Positions 1-8,676 are shown, numbered from the stretch's first letter. The stretch is DNA of 64,000 nucleotides from Terriglobales bacterium (GCA_035487355.1 DATHMF010000089.1:1-64000), one strand, 5' to 3'. Notes: generated by a model not told the origin, from the letters alone. Numbers and translations: made by a program.

Positions 1-56
1 CTCAGCGCCAAATAAGCGCCCAAGCCATACCAAACGAACCACTTGAGCTGTTTCAT
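1..56 (-). CDS. Partial CDS, N-terminus of a small membrane protein
   Basis: An ATG on the minus strand at 54-56 opens a frame that runs off the window edge. Only 18 residues are visible (MKQLKWFVWYGLGAYLAL), hydrophobic after a short basic start, so probably a membrane or exported protein. A good ribosome-binding site (GGAGGT) lies just upstream, within 61-70. No family can be named. Confidence 0.5.
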   Translation of the reverse strand, partial: MKQLKWFVWYGLGAYLAL

Positions 57-402
57 GCTCCCACCTCCAGAAAATCACCGATCGTGCAGGCGCCCCCAAG
101 GGCCAGATAAGTTCAATCGAATCTCCGAGCTTTCGACGTTAGCTGCTCCCTGCGTTGCATTCGCTGATCAGCACTTGCAGTAAAACAAAACATGATCGTC
201 TGAGGATGTATATGCCTCAGGAGCCCAACCGTCAAAAGCAATTTAATTTCAATTAATAGCGGAGAGAAAGTAATACTACGGGTTTAGCTCTCAGCGCGGC
301 AAGAAGTTTTTTGCGTGGCCCCAACCGAAATTCCCATACTGGCCTTATTCCTGTTTTGAGACGGCTTTGGGAAATTCCGCATACATCCGCGGCGGAAATC
401 AG
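57..402. other. Intergenic region without a recognised gene
   Basis: It holds the ribosome-binding site of the partial gene to the left. The remainder is AT-rich around 230-300 and has no supported gene, RNA or repeat. Confidence 0.5.
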
Positions 403-837
403 CTACAGGTCCTTAAAGTTAATGACTTCAATTTCCGGCTGGAAGGCGCGTTTGACCGAAGGCCGGGTCAGATAGACCGCAATCGCTCCACCCCATAGCA
501 GGAATCCGAAATAGAGCAACGCCATGAAGGACACAACGCCGAAGTGCGTCACCAGCAATATTCCGCTGGCTGCGCAAATAGCGAGCACGATTAAGCAGGA
601 AACGCGCGCGCTGTTTTGCATATTCCACAGTCCCCAGCCTAGCAAACCGGGCAGTGCCATCACAAAAAGTTGAAACAGGGCCATAGGACCGTTAAACAAG
701 ACGGCGGGACCGTACTTGATGAGTTCGATCAGCAGTCCGAGCAAAGTGAATGCAATCGGCAATCCCGAAAGCGCCATCAAGAATATTGCGATGATCACCA
801 CTCCCACCGGACGCGCGGTTGTCTCTGCCGGGCTCAT
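403..837 (-). CDS. Hypothetical four-helix membrane protein
   Basis: A 144-residue protein with about four hydrophobic segments (roughly residues 10-35, 45-70, 78-97 and 100-122) and a short polar tail, so an integral inner-membrane protein. No catalytic motif or named family is recognised. The ATG at 837 has only a weak ribosome-binding site. It stands alone, with intergenic DNA on both sides. Its function is unknown. Confidence 0.7.
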   Translation of the reverse strand: MSPAETTARPVGVVIIAIFLMALSGLPIAFTLLGLLIELIKYGPAVLFNGPMALFQLFVMALPGLLGWGLWNMQNSARVSCLIVLAICAASGILLVTHFGVVSFMALLYFGFLLWGGAIAVYLTRPSVKRAFQPEIEVINFKDL

Positions 838-1009
838 GGCTGCGAAGCATACCCCCCGCTCACGCTTGTCATTGGCCCAACCCGCAACGCAATTGGCTGA
901 CCCGCATTGAGGGCAATGGTCTGCAAACCCGTCAGAATACTAAATCACCCGCCCCTCCGTTGGGGTTGGAATATGGAAAAAGCAGTTGCCAACCGCGGGC
1001 ACTCCTCCG

Positions 1010-1050
1010 TCTTTGTTCCTTTGTGTCCTTTGTGGTTAGCTTTTTTGAAT
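1010..1050. repeat. Dispersed repeat of the type CTTTGTGTCCTTTGTGGTTA
   Basis: The tract TTTGTGTCCTTTGTGGTTAG recurs in diverged form at 2364-2398 (CTCCGCGTCCTCTGCGGTTA) and in inverse orientation at 25990-26014. All copies are intergenic, which points to a low-complexity dispersed repeat family rather than coding DNA. Confidence 0.45.
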
Positions 1051-1062
1051 TCCGCGAGTGAC

Positions 1063-1230
1063 TCACTTCCCTTTCTTTTTTGCGTCCAATCTAAGCAACT
1101 GGTTGATGTAGAAATTTGCCGATACACCCATCTTGGCTGCTTCCCTGTGCAGAAATTTATGGTTTGCCGGAGTCAGTCGCATCGAAGCGGCGACGTGTGG
1201 ACCACGAGCTTTGTGTGCGTATTTTTTCAT
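1063..1230 (-). CDS. Small basic protein, possible ribbon-helix-helix type
   Basis: A 55-residue basic protein. The start at 1230 is chosen because AAGGAG lies 7 nt upstream; an in-frame ATG six codons earlier lacks such a site. The sequence has a basic N-terminus, then an MRLTPANHKFLHREAAKMG stretch and a predicted helix ending in LLRLDAKKKGK. This resembles small RHH/antitoxin-like or toxin-antitoxin-associated proteins, where a strand is followed by two helices. No partner toxin is adjacent. The family call is inference. Confidence 0.55.
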   Translation of the reverse strand: MKKYAHKARGPHVAASMRLTPANHKFLHREAAKMGVSANFYINQLLRLDAKKKGK

Positions 1231-1248
1231 GCTACTCCTTGTTCGCAT

Positions 1249-1731
1249 GGCGCCAATCCACGCCTATAACGTACATAGACGCGGACTAAACCTTTGAATA
1301 TTGGCTCACCTGCATTGGCTGGATTTTACATGATCGGCGGCGGTAAACCTCGGAATATTGAGTGCTGACTGTTAACTGAGTGGTATCACCCTGGTATCAA
1401 ACAGCCCGTCCCAAGAGAATTGCAGGCCATAATTGCCCCGGGACGCGTGTTTTCGTTGCGCATTCAAGAAGCGGTTTGACCACTACTTGCAACGTTATTT
1501 ATATGCGCCGTATATCGTTGATTTTGCATGTGTTAGCACACGCATCGACTACTTAAAGTAGTGGGGGTACTACTACTCGCGATACGTGCCGGGCATATGG
1601 CTGTGGCGCCGATATAGCACGCGAGTATTTGAGCGCCAAGGACAGCGACGCAGGCAAGAAGAAGTAGCCCTCAGGATTCAGGCCAGGCAATCCGCGTGCT
1701 AGAATGACCGCTACTTTTGAGAGGAGCCCTG
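1249..1731. other. Intergenic region, about 480 nt, with short palindromes
   Basis: No gene is supported. A perfect inverted repeat ACTACTTAAAGTAGT lies at 1548-1562, and TGTGTTAGCACA just before it also has complementary ends; either could be an operator. A short open stretch ending in AKDSDAGKKK before a TAG near 1667 might be the tail of a decayed gene, but it has no start codon. The ribosome-binding site of the next gene (GAGGAG) lies at about 1720-1725. Confidence 0.4.
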
Positions 1732-2118
1732 ATGCCCCCTACACTCGCCAACGGCAAGATATGTTACATCGAGATGCCCGCTGACGACGTCCGTCGTTCG
1801 GCTGATTTCTACACCAAGGTTTTCGGCTGGAACATCAGGAAGCGTGGCGACGGTAACATCGCATTCGACGACACCACCGGCCAAGTGAGCGGCACCTGGG
1901 TGGTCGGCCGGCCACCGTCTTCAACGCCGGGTCTGCTCATCTATATTATGGTTGATAGCGTGGCCGCGACCATCAAGGCTGTCATGGCCCAGGGATGCGA
2001 GATCGTGCAAGACGTCGGCGCGGATGCGCCCGAGATCACCGCCAGGTTCCGCGATCCCGGAGGCAACGTGCTCGGCCTCTACCAGCAGCCCAGCGGCTCT
2101 TCTTCTTCCAACAAGTAA
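1732..2118 (+). CDS. VOC-superfamily (glyoxalase-like) protein
   Basis: A 128-residue single vicinal-oxygen-chelate domain. The N-terminal half begins with a beta strand (KICYIEMPADDVRRSADFY) followed by the typical FYTKVFGW helix. The C-terminal half has the FRDPGGNVLGLYQ strand common to glyoxalase/bleomycin-resistance proteins. The Glu in the first strand is a usual metal ligand. The start is the ATG at 1732, preceded by GAGGAG at good spacing, rather than an upstream TTG. The substrate is unknown; such small stand-alone VOC proteins are often stress or antibiotic-tolerance enzymes. Confidence 0.85.
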   Translation: MPPTLANGKICYIEMPADDVRRSADFYTKVFGWNIRKRGDGNIAFDDTTGQVSGTWVVGRPPSSTPGLLIYIMVDSVAATIKAVMAQGCEIVQDVGADAPEITARFRDPGGNVLGLYQQPSGSSSSNK

Positions 2119-2182
2119 AACAATCCGAGTGGCTAGACAGAACTTGGAGAAATCTGTGCGGGTAATGTGCGGGTAATGCAAG

Positions 2183-2362
2183 ATGAGACGAATCACATTA
2201 ACAGTCATCCTGTTTGGAGTGTTAGGACTGTCTGGTTTTGTAATTATCTCGGGACCCTATCGTGTCCTAGTCAAAGCCGGCGGGTTAATGATTATTTCTC
2301 TCCTTCTGTGCTTGCTGTCATTCCTCTACAGTAAAGCCGGCAAAGGCTCTGCAGATAAATGA
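2183..2362 (+). CDS. Small two-helix membrane protein
   Basis: A 59-codon frame from ATG at 2183 to TGA at 2360-2362. It encodes a basic start (MRRI), a first hydrophobic helix, a short polar turn containing YRVLVKAGG, a second hydrophobic helix and a polar tail (YSKAGKGSADK). This layout is typical of real small membrane proteins, but no strong ribosome-binding site is visible and no family is recognised. It follows the VOC gene by 64 nt and could be co-transcribed with it. Confidence 0.5.
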   Translation: MRRITLTVILFGVLGLSGFVIISGPYRVLVKAGGLMIISLLLCLLSFLYSKAGKGSADK

Positions 2363-2363
2363 T

Positions 2364-2398
2364 TCTCTGCGCTACTCCGCGTCCTCTGCGGTTAAGTA
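2364..2398. repeat. Dispersed repeat (CTCTGCG..GTCCTCTGCGGTTAAG type)
   Basis: A copy of the short intergenic repeat also seen at 1010-1050 and, inverted, at 25990-26014. It sits between two convergent genes. Confidence 0.4.
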
Positions 2399-2399
2399 A

Positions 2400-3743
2400 T
2401 CACTGCTGATGCGTCAACTTCTGCAGATCATCGACCGATTTGTTCAGAAGATCGCGGAGCACGGCCACCTCGGCGGCGATGCCGGTATGCAGTGCGGGAT
2501 CCACATCGGGAGCGAACAGCGGAGAGTGGTTCGAGGGCAGCGAGGTTCCCGCCGCGTTTGCCTGCGCGTATTTTTCAGGATTGGCTCCTCCCAAAGTGAA
2601 GTAGAAACCGGGGATGCCCTGTTCGACAAAGTAAGAAAAATCTTCCGAGCCTGTGATCGGCTCCTCCATTGAAACATTCTCTTTGCCAAGCGCCGATTCA
2701 AGCGTGGCCCTGAGACTCTGGGCCAGCGCGGGATTGTTGTACACCGAATCGGTGAACTCATAGTGTTCAATCAACGGCTCTCGCGGCGCGCCCGCAGCTT
2801 CGGCTTCGGCCTTGGTGATGCGCGCAATGGCTGCGAGCACCTGCTTGCGAACGTCAGACTTATAGGTGCGTACCGTCAGCCCCATCTCGGCCCGGTCAGG
2901 GATGATGTTATTCTTCGTGCCTGCCTGGATGTAGCCGACCGTGATCACCACCATTTCTCCGGGCTTCACCTCGCGTGAAGGAATGGTCTGCAAGGCCAGT
3001 ATCGTACGGGCTGCAATCACAATGGGATCAACCGTGGTGTGAGGCGATGCGCCGTGTCCGCCCTTGCCGTAGATTGTGACGCGCAGCGAATCGGCATTGG
3101 CGTCGTAGGTCCCCGCTACTACCCCGACCTTCCCCGCTGGAAGCAAATTCATGACGTGCAACGCCACAGCCACGTCCGGTTTTGGGAAACGCTTGAGGAA
3201 GCCATCTTCGATCATGTTCCTGGCGCCAGAAATGGTCTCTTCAGCCGGCTGGCCAATCAGCATGAGCGTTCCATGCCAGGTGTCTTTGCTGTGCGCCATG
3301 ATCGCGGCGGTTGCCACCAGCGACGCCATATGCAGGTCGTGTCCGCAGGCATGCGCCACAGGCACGTCGCGTCCGGAATCATCTTTCGCATGCACTTTGC
3401 TGGCGTAAGCGAGGCCGGTCTTTTCTTCCACCGGAAGCGCATCCAGTTCTGTACGCAGCATGATGGTTGGCCCGGGACCATTTTTGAGGACCGCGACGAT
3501 TCCTGTTCCGCCAACATGTTCGGTGACGTCATAGCCGAGGCCACGGAGGCGTGTCGCCAGCTTCGCAGCGGTTTGTGTTTCATGCGAAGAGAGCTCCGGA
3601 TTTTGGTGTATGTCCAGATAGAGGGCATGCGCTTCGGGATATACAGTCTCGACTTCGTTCGACGCTGAAGGAGTTTGGCCCGAAGCCTGTCCTAAAGCTG
3701 AGGCGGTAAGTGTGGAGAGGAGGAAAAATTCTGCCAATCGCAT
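2400..3743 (-). CDS. Secreted M20D-family amidohydrolase (peptidase M20)
   Basis: A 447-residue metallohydrolase of the hippurate/IAA-amino-acid hydrolase type, which cleaves N-acyl amino acids or similar amides. A signal peptide occupies about residues 1-19. Metal-site motifs are visible: Asp101 in RTELDALPVEE, HACGHD at 131-136, QPAEE at 165-169, and a late NHSPLFAPDVD stretch carrying the final His. The dimerisation (lid) domain spans roughly 205-330, with the GKGGHGASPH motif at its start. Export suggests scavenging of extracellular amides. The start ATG lacks a strong ribosome-binding site. The substrate cannot be fixed from sequence. Confidence 0.92.
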   Translation of the reverse strand: MRLAEFFLLSTLTASALGQASGQTPSASNEVETVYPEAHALYLDIHQNPELSSHETQTAAKLATRLRGLGYDVTEHVGGTGIVAVLKNGPGPTIMLRTELDALPVEEKTGLAYASKVHAKDDSGRDVPVAHACGHDLHMASLVATAAIMAHSKDTWHGTLMLIGQPAEETISGARNMIEDGFLKRFPKPDVAVALHVMNLLPAGKVGVVAGTYDANADSLRVTIYGKGGHGASPHTTVDPIVIAARTILALQTIPSREVKPGEMVVITVGYIQAGTKNNIIPDRAEMGLTVRTYKSDVRKQVLAAIARITKAEAEAAGAPREPLIEHYEFTDSVYNNPALAQSLRATLESALGKENVSMEEPITGSEDFSYFVEQGIPGFYFTLGGANPEKYAQANAAGTSLPSNHSPLFAPDVDPALHTGIAAEVAVLRDLLNKSVDDLQKLTHQQ

Positions 3744-3820
3744 TGTGGCATGATAGTTGCCGCTTGTTCAGCTTGCAACTCAATTGGATGAAAAACGCGG
3801 ATTGAAGTACACCACGCGTT

Positions 3821-3852
3821 TATTGAGTGATTGCGTCATCGAGTCATTGACT
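3821..3852. repeat. TCATTGA-type dispersed repeat tract
   Basis: The stretch ATTGAGTGATTGCGTCATCG and the following GAGTCATTGA belong to a family of short TGAGTCATTGA-rich tracts. Longer examples occur at 29259-29332, 31145-31243 and 32845-32960. All lie wholly or mainly in spacers between genes. Confidence 0.55.
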
Positions 3853-3990
3853 ATTTTGTGACAATTCCGTGACAAGTTGGCCGAGCGACCTTGACTATAC
3901 TCAGCGGAGTTTTGAACGGACCTCTCCTCGCTTCACGAAAGCGCTGGTCGTCCACCCTTAGGAGAGGTCACGCTGATACTGGAGGTTACA

Positions 3991-4410
3991 ATGGCGAAAC
4001 TCAGAACTTATTCTCTCGGCAAAGCCTGCATCGCGTTATCTCTGCTTGCACTTGTAGGATGCGGCGCAAACACCATGATGATGAACCCCAATCGTGTGCT
4101 GCAGATGATGACCGTCTCTCCTCCCGTGGCCGACGGGCAGAATTTTGCCATGGGCCAGGTGCAGTTCACAGCCATGGGAACTTTCAGCAGGCCGCCCTCA
4201 CCGGCTGCGGTGACCTTCGTCGCACCGTTCTCCGGCAGTTGGAGCGTCTCTGACATGAACGTCGCAACGATTAATCAGAACGGCATGGCCCAGTGCATGA
4301 TAGGAGCTAAGGGCACGGTGACCGTCATGGCGCAGGCATCCACGAACTCAGCAGGACCGGGCGCCATGTCGCCGGCTGTCAGTGCAAGCGCGCAACTCAC
4401 CTGTCCGTAG
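3991..4410 (+). CDS. Putative lipoprotein with Ig-like (BIG2-type) character
   Basis: A 139-residue exported protein. A type II signal peptide ends at a lipobox LVGC near residue 24. The remainder reads like a bacterial Ig-like domain: alternating strands and a WSVSDMNVATINQNGMA segment similar to the 'x-x-V-A-T-V-d-x-x-G' pattern of BIG2 domains. GGAGG lies just before the ATG. It was not matched to a named family. Likely anchored in the outer membrane; role unknown. Confidence 0.75.
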   Translation: MAKLRTYSLGKACIALSLLALVGCGANTMMMNPNRVLQMMTVSPPVADGQNFAMGQVQFTAMGTFSRPPSPAAVTFVAPFSGSWSVSDMNVATINQNGMAQCMIGAKGTVTVMAQASTNSAGPGAMSPAVSASAQLTCP

Positions 4411-4473
4411 AGCAGTTTCGAGTTTCAGGGTTCGGATTTTTCGACGTGGGCGAAAATTCGAGAGCCTTCTTCA

Positions 4474-5316
4474 CTATTTTGACACGCGCCACTCACCGTT
4501 CAACTTCGTGGTTGTCATGATGGTGGTGTCGCTTGCGCCTGGCTGCTTGTGCTGGAGCGTGACTTCGGCTTTGTCGTCGCCGTGCATGACCACTTTGGTG
4601 ATCTTCAGCTTCGAGTCAAACATCGTGGGCAGCATTTGGAGCATCGCCGCGCCCTGAGGACCATCCAGATCAGCGGCCATGTTGGGCATGATGGTCTTCT
4701 TGATGGCTTCTTTGTTTTTGGTGGCAATGGCGCGGATGAACGCCTGGACGGCGAGTGCCGGAGGGCTATCCAGCGCGGCGCGCTTTTCAACGGGTTTGGG
4801 AATAATAGGCGCGCTGAAGGTGGCTGAGTACACCCACTTCTCCTCATCCCCGAAGCTGGATTGTGGCTCGACATAGAGCTTGCCGGCGATCAGCTTTCCG
4901 GCCTCGAAGTGCCGGGGAACGAATTTGTGCATGCCGCTGACCGAGACGTTGGCAGCGTCTTTGAAATTGTTATTGAAGAGCTCGCCTTGGTTAGGCTGAG
5001 CCTCATCGTCGAATTCGACCTCGATGGCGTGCAGCGTGCCCGCCTTGGCGGGATCGAACAGGCCGAACGGATCGCGCAGCTGGTCGTCGGCAACGGGAAC
5101 GTCGCTCAGCACGACAAAAAGCTCGTCTTTTTCTTTTTGAAACATATCGGGCTTGATGAGCGCGTACACATACTTCAGTTGCACGGTCTTGCCGTTTACG
5201 GTAAACGTGCCGGTGACAGTAGACTGCGAACTGGGCGCCTGTGCGGCGACGATTGTGGTGCAGATCAGGACTACAAAAACGAGGGCCCAAAACAGAACAA
5301 TGCGGCGCGAAACCAT
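4474..5316 (-). CDS. Secreted hypothetical protein
   Basis: A 280-residue protein with a clear N-terminal signal peptide (about residues 1-25, ending VAAQA). The mature part starts with a beta-rich domain opening STVTGTFTVNGKTVQL. A proline-containing linker follows near residue 180, then a C-terminal domain of roughly 85 residues (AVQAFIRAIATKNKEAIKK onward) resembling small NTF2-like or 'DUF4878'-type helix-plus-sheet folds; that resemblance is weak. Gene start context is AAGGAGCC upstream of the ATG. It is convergent with the lipoprotein gene. Function unknown. Confidence 0.75.
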   Translation of the reverse strand: MVSRRIVLFWALVFVVLICTTIVAAQAPSSQSTVTGTFTVNGKTVQLKYVYALIKPDMFQKEKDELFVVLSDVPVADDQLRDPFGLFDPAKAGTLHAIEVEFDDEAQPNQGELFNNNFKDAANVSVSGMHKFVPRHFEAGKLIAGKLYVEPQSSFGDEEKWVYSATFSAPIIPKPVEKRAALDSPPALAVQAFIRAIATKNKEAIKKTIMPNMAADLDGPQGAAMLQMLPTMFDSKLKITKVVMHGDDKAEVTLQHKQPGASDTTIMTTTKLNGEWRVSK

Positions 5317-5606
5317 AGTCGGCTCCTTGAATGATATTGCCGGGGAAACAACAAGCTAAACGAAAGCTGCGGGCTTGTCACGCAGTTTTTTCGCCGCGGA
5401 TGGACGCGGATCAGCGCGGATCGGACTAGGGATAGACACCCCTACCCCCAAGAACCGTCGCCGAAATCCATGAGAGAATGCCTTGCTGCGGCATTGTAAT
5501 GAACACATCCTCGGGATCCTTCGCCTGCGGCTCAGGATGACAGACTTAAAACACCAATGAACTGCGCACAATATCGCGACTTTAACTATCTTCAAATAGT
5601 ATCTTG
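5317..5606. other. Spacer upstream of the first DUF11-repeat gene, mostly repeats
   Basis: No gene is supported. Most of the stretch is the dispersed repeat block listed separately at 5386-5547. The end is AT-rich and leads into the conserved leader that starts at 5607. Confidence 0.45.
5386..5547. repeat. Dispersed repeat block (CCGCGGATG..CGCGGAT and CTCAGGATGACAG types)
   Basis: Two repeat types abut. The first (TTTTTTCGCCGCGGATGGAC) recurs at about 18625-18651 and in part at 25950-26000. The second, from AGAGAATGCCTTGC to GGCTCAGGATGACAGACTTA, recurs at about 18667-18757 in the same order and orientation. Finding the same pair of elements in the same arrangement at two loci shows they are a genuine composite repeat and not chance similarity. 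Confidence 0.7.
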
Positions 5607-5690
5607 CGATTGATATTTCCAGGGTGCTCGGATAGAGTGTTACATTCCCCCTTACATTTTAAAGATATTTCCCTCGTGTATGGGAACTGG
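5607..5690 (+). promoter_or_regulatory. Conserved leader / promoter region of the first DUF11-repeat gene
   Basis: This stretch matches the region 8731-8812 ahead of the paralogous gene in several blocks: CGATTGATATTT, CTCGG, ATTCCCCCT and a TATTTCC..CCTCGT block, in the same order with a few indels. Shared non-coding blocks ahead of two paralogs suggest a common promoter or 5' leader. No transcription start can be fixed by eye. Confidence 0.5.
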
Positions 5691-5701
5691 GTGATCAACC
5701 C

Positions 5702-5739
5702 GGCTGGGTTACAGCATCCTCGCAGGAAGAACCCCAGCC
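5702..5739 (+). promoter_or_regulatory. Strong hairpin in the 5' leader
   Basis: The arms GGCTGGGTT (5702-5710) and AACCCCAGCC (5730-5739) pair with a single bulge. Inside them TCCT pairs with AGGA around a CGC loop. There is no U-tract after it, so it is not an obvious terminator. It lies about 120 nt before the preferred start and could influence RNA stability or translation. It is not recognised as a known riboswitch. Confidence 0.4.
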
Positions 5740-5861
5740 CGTATGAGATCCAAGTGGAGAAGTCACACAATATGCACACGGCCGATCAAGACCAACATCC
5801 AAGCTCTTTTCATCAGCAATTGCAACGGCCTACGATCCTCAACGAGGAAGGCGCCATCTCA

Positions 5862-8600
5862 GTGAAGAAGCTGGTTGTCTTTTTCGTTCACACTCTCTGT
5901 GGGATGTTCTTGTTGAATCACGCCGCATGGGCACAAACTGTACAAACCCATCCCCAGGTAATTCCGACTTTGCAATTCGATGTATCGCCACCTTTGCGCG
6001 ATATCAAGCCGGTGATCGTGCCCAGGACGGAAGCCGAAGCGGAGCCTGTCCGCCGGATTCCGCGTCCTGCGCCGGTGGCAGGAGTGACCGACGGTGCTCT
6101 GCAGCGCTCCTATGCTCCACAGCGCTTAATGCCCACTACAATAGCCAGCTTCATTGGCATTGGCCAAGGATTCTCCGGGCCAGCAGGTGCATTTACCGTT
6201 TCAGGCGCACCGCCGGATACCAATATGGCTGTGGGACCCACCCGCATCGTGCAGATTGTTAATACTGACTTTGCCGTTTTCAATAAAACCGGGACAGTCC
6301 TCTTTGGACCTGTCGCAATTAACACGCTTTGGTCGGGCTTTGGAGGTGGTTGTCAGACCAACAACGACGGCGATCCTGTCGTGCAGTATGACTCGATTGC
6401 TGACCGCTGGGTCATTACTCAGTTTTCGGTTTCTGGCTCGCCAGATTCGGAATGTATAGCTGTCTCGACAAGCCCGGATCCGACCGGTTCTTATAACCGG
6501 TATTCATTCAACTACGGCACTGATTTCAATGATTACCCCAAGCTGGGCGTTTGGCCGGATGCCTATTACATCACTTATAACATCTTCGCCAACGGCAGCA
6601 CTTTTGCCGGGACCAAGATCTGCGCCCTCGACCGCGCCAAAATGCTGGCGGGACTGGCTGCCACACAGCAATGCTTCAACACCAGTAGCAGCTATGGCGG
6701 CGTGTTGCCAGCAGATCTTGATGGCTCCAGACTGCCACCGGCAGGTTCTCCCAACTACCTGCTGGCCTTGGGCGTGAGCAATAACGACCTGGCGTTCTGG
6801 AAATTTCATGTGGATTGGACCACTCCCGGTAATTCAACTCTTACTGGACCCACAGCTTTGACTGTTGCCACTTATACTGCGGCCTGTAGCGGAGGCACAT
6901 GCATTCCGCAATCGGGAACATCGCAACAGTTGGATTCCCTGGCCGACCGTATGATGTATCGCCTTGCCTATCGGAACTTTGGAGACCATGAAGCCCTGGT
7001 GGTGAACCATTCGGTGACGGCAGGAAGCAGCACAGGCGCTCGCTGGTATGAGTTGCGGGTTGCGAGTGGTAACCTCTCACTCTTTCAACAAGGTACGTAT
7101 GCCCCTAACACAAGCTTCCGCTGGATGGGCGGCATCGCCATGGACCAGAAGGGCAATATGGGACTGGGATTCAGCGTTTCATCAGGTACATTGCATCCCG
7201 GAATTGCCTGGACAGGACGCCTTGCCGGAGATGCAGCCGGCCAAATGACGCAAGGCGAATCAACCATCTTCAGCGGAAATGGGTCGCAGAGTGGCCCCCG
7301 GGGACTCACGCGCTGGGGCGATTACAGTGCCATGCGTATTGATCCCAATGATGACTGCACTTTTTGGTATACAACCGAATACATACCCTCCACCGGTGAA
7401 TTCAACTGGGCCACAGGGATTGCTTCTTTCAAATTCCCTTCCTGCGGCGCCATTAGTCAGCCGCCAACGATCAGCAAAACTTTCGGGGCAGCCAGTATTG
7501 CGCGGAATGGATCAACTTCGCTCAGCTTCACGATCCACAATCCGAACGCCAGTTCTTCACTGAGCGGTATCGGCTTCAGTGACACGCTGCCGGCAGGCTT
7601 GGTCATCTCAACGCCCAACGGTTTAGCCGGGAGTTGCGGCGGTGGAACGATTACTGCTGCGCAAGGAACCAACGTCATTAGTCTGTCGGCAGCAACGCTC
7701 GGGGCGAGCGCCTCGTGCACGTTCTCTGTGAACGTAACCGGCACAGCGGCTGGAGATCAAAACAACACCACAGGCAACATCACCTCCACGGAAGGCGGGG
7801 CAGGCGGGACAGCTTCGGCCACTCTCAAAGTGGTGGCGCCACCCTCCATTAACAAAACTTTTATAGCTGGCGCCATCGCCCCAGGCGGGACGACCCAGTT
7901 AACCTTCACCATCACCAACCCCGCGGCCAACACGGCAGCACTCACGGGAGTTGCTTTCACGGACTCTCTGCCGGTGGGAATTCTGGTAGCAACACCCAAT
8001 GGACTGATCGGATCATGTGGAGGTGGAACCATCACGGCTACACAAGGATCGGGCTCGGTAAGCCTGTCGGGCGCAACCCTGGCCATCAATAGCTCGTGCA
8101 CGTTCGCAGTCAACGTGACCAGCAACACCCCCGGCAACTACACCAACACCACGGGCGCGGTGACCTCAACCAATGGGGGCACCGGTAACACGGCTTCTGC
8201 CAACATCAATGTAGGTGTAGCGGATATTTCCGTAACGCTGGCCCATCATCCTGATCCGGCGACCTTTGGCGGCAAACTGGTTTTCGTTGCCACCGTAACC
8301 AATCACGGTCCACAAACCGCCAACGTGAGTTTTGCGGAGAACTTTATAGGGGCACACTACGTGAACTCGGCCGCCGTAACTACCGGAACAGGAACGTGTG
8401 GAATAACAGAACCGGTAAGCTGCACATTGTCAGCCATGGGCAACGGCGAGTCCAGACAGGTCACAATTGTAGTAACGCCGCAGTTGGGAAGGAACGTAGT
8501 TGGAACAGCCTCAGTAGCACCAGACGTAACTGATTCGAATCCGAATAACAACACAGCCAGCAGTACGGCACGAGTCAGGTTCAGGCCGCAAAGGTTCTAA
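5862..8600 (+). CDS. Large secreted protein with two DUF11/DUF7933-like repeats and a DUF11 C-terminus
   Basis: About 913 residues. The start is uncertain: GTG at 5862 directly precedes a good signal peptide (VKKLVVFFVHTLCGMFLLN..AWAQ) and has GGAAGG upstream, while an ATG at 5772 would add 30 residues before the signal. A long N-terminal region (about 60-530) is beta-rich and unassigned. Two repeat modules of about 125 residues follow, each starting PPxIxKTF and containing FTDSLPxGL, NGLxGSCGGGTITA and SCTFxVNVT motifs. A DUF11 domain beginning ADISVTLAHHPDP closes the protein, which ends in RPQRF. Probably a cell-surface or extracellular structural protein. It is a paralog of the next gene. 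Confidence 0.85.
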   Translation: MKKLVVFFVHTLCGMFLLNHAAWAQTVQTHPQVIPTLQFDVSPPLRDIKPVIVPRTEAEAEPVRRIPRPAPVAGVTDGALQRSYAPQRLMPTTIASFIGIGQGFSGPAGAFTVSGAPPDTNMAVGPTRIVQIVNTDFAVFNKTGTVLFGPVAINTLWSGFGGGCQTNNDGDPVVQYDSIADRWVITQFSVSGSPDSECIAVSTSPDPTGSYNRYSFNYGTDFNDYPKLGVWPDAYYITYNIFANGSTFAGTKICALDRAKMLAGLAATQQCFNTSSSYGGVLPADLDGSRLPPAGSPNYLLALGVSNNDLAFWKFHVDWTTPGNSTLTGPTALTVATYTAACSGGTCIPQSGTSQQLDSLADRMMYRLAYRNFGDHEALVVNHSVTAGSSTGARWYELRVASGNLSLFQQGTYAPNTSFRWMGGIAMDQKGNMGLGFSVSSGTLHPGIAWTGRLAGDAAGQMTQGESTIFSGNGSQSGPRGLTRWGDYSAMRIDPNDDCTFWYTTEYIPSTGEFNWATGIASFKFPSCGAISQPPTISKTFGAASIARNGSTSLSFTIHNPNASSSLSGIGFSDTLPAGLVISTPNGLAGSCGGGTITAAQGTNVISLSAATLGASASCTFSVNVTGTAAGDQNNTTGNITSTEGGAGGTASATLKVVAPPSINKTFIAGAIAPGGTTQLTFTITNPAANTAALTGVAFTDSLPVGILVATPNGLIGSCGGGTITATQGSGSVSLSGATLAINSSCTFAVNVTSNTPGNYTNTTGAVTSTNGGTGNTASANINVGVADISVTLAHHPDPATFGGKLVFVATVTNHGPQTANVSFAENFIGAHYVNSAAVTTGTGTCGITEPVSCTLSAMGNGESRQVTIVVTPQLGRNVVGTASVAPDVTDSNPNNNTASSTARVRFRPQRF

Positions 8601-8603
8601 GAG

Positions 8604-8639
8604 CAGCACTCGGTACTCGGTACCCAGTACTCAGTTATC
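8604..8639. repeat. ACTCGGTACTCAGTAC-type dispersed repeat
   Basis: Tandem variants of (C)AGTACTCGGTAC. Related tracts occur at 16997-17020, 23746-23785, 27391-27424 and, in more diverged form, 24913-24976. All are intergenic. Confidence 0.6.
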
Positions 8640-8641
8640 GC

Positions 8642-8676
8642 AAAAGCCTCGACGCAGAGTTGGGGCTTTGCTTTTA
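8642..8676 (+). terminator. Rho-independent terminator
   Basis: AAAAGCCTCGAC pairs with GTTGGGGCTTT around a GCAGA loop (an 11-bp stem with a few G-U pairs). GCTTTTA follows. It sits 40 nt after the stop codon of the first DUF11-repeat gene and is nearly identical to the terminator of its paralog at 17022-17057. Confidence 0.8.

Noticed and set aside
3039-3668. 209-codon frame on the plus strand
   Set aside because: Antisense to the M20 amidohydrolase with its intact metal site.
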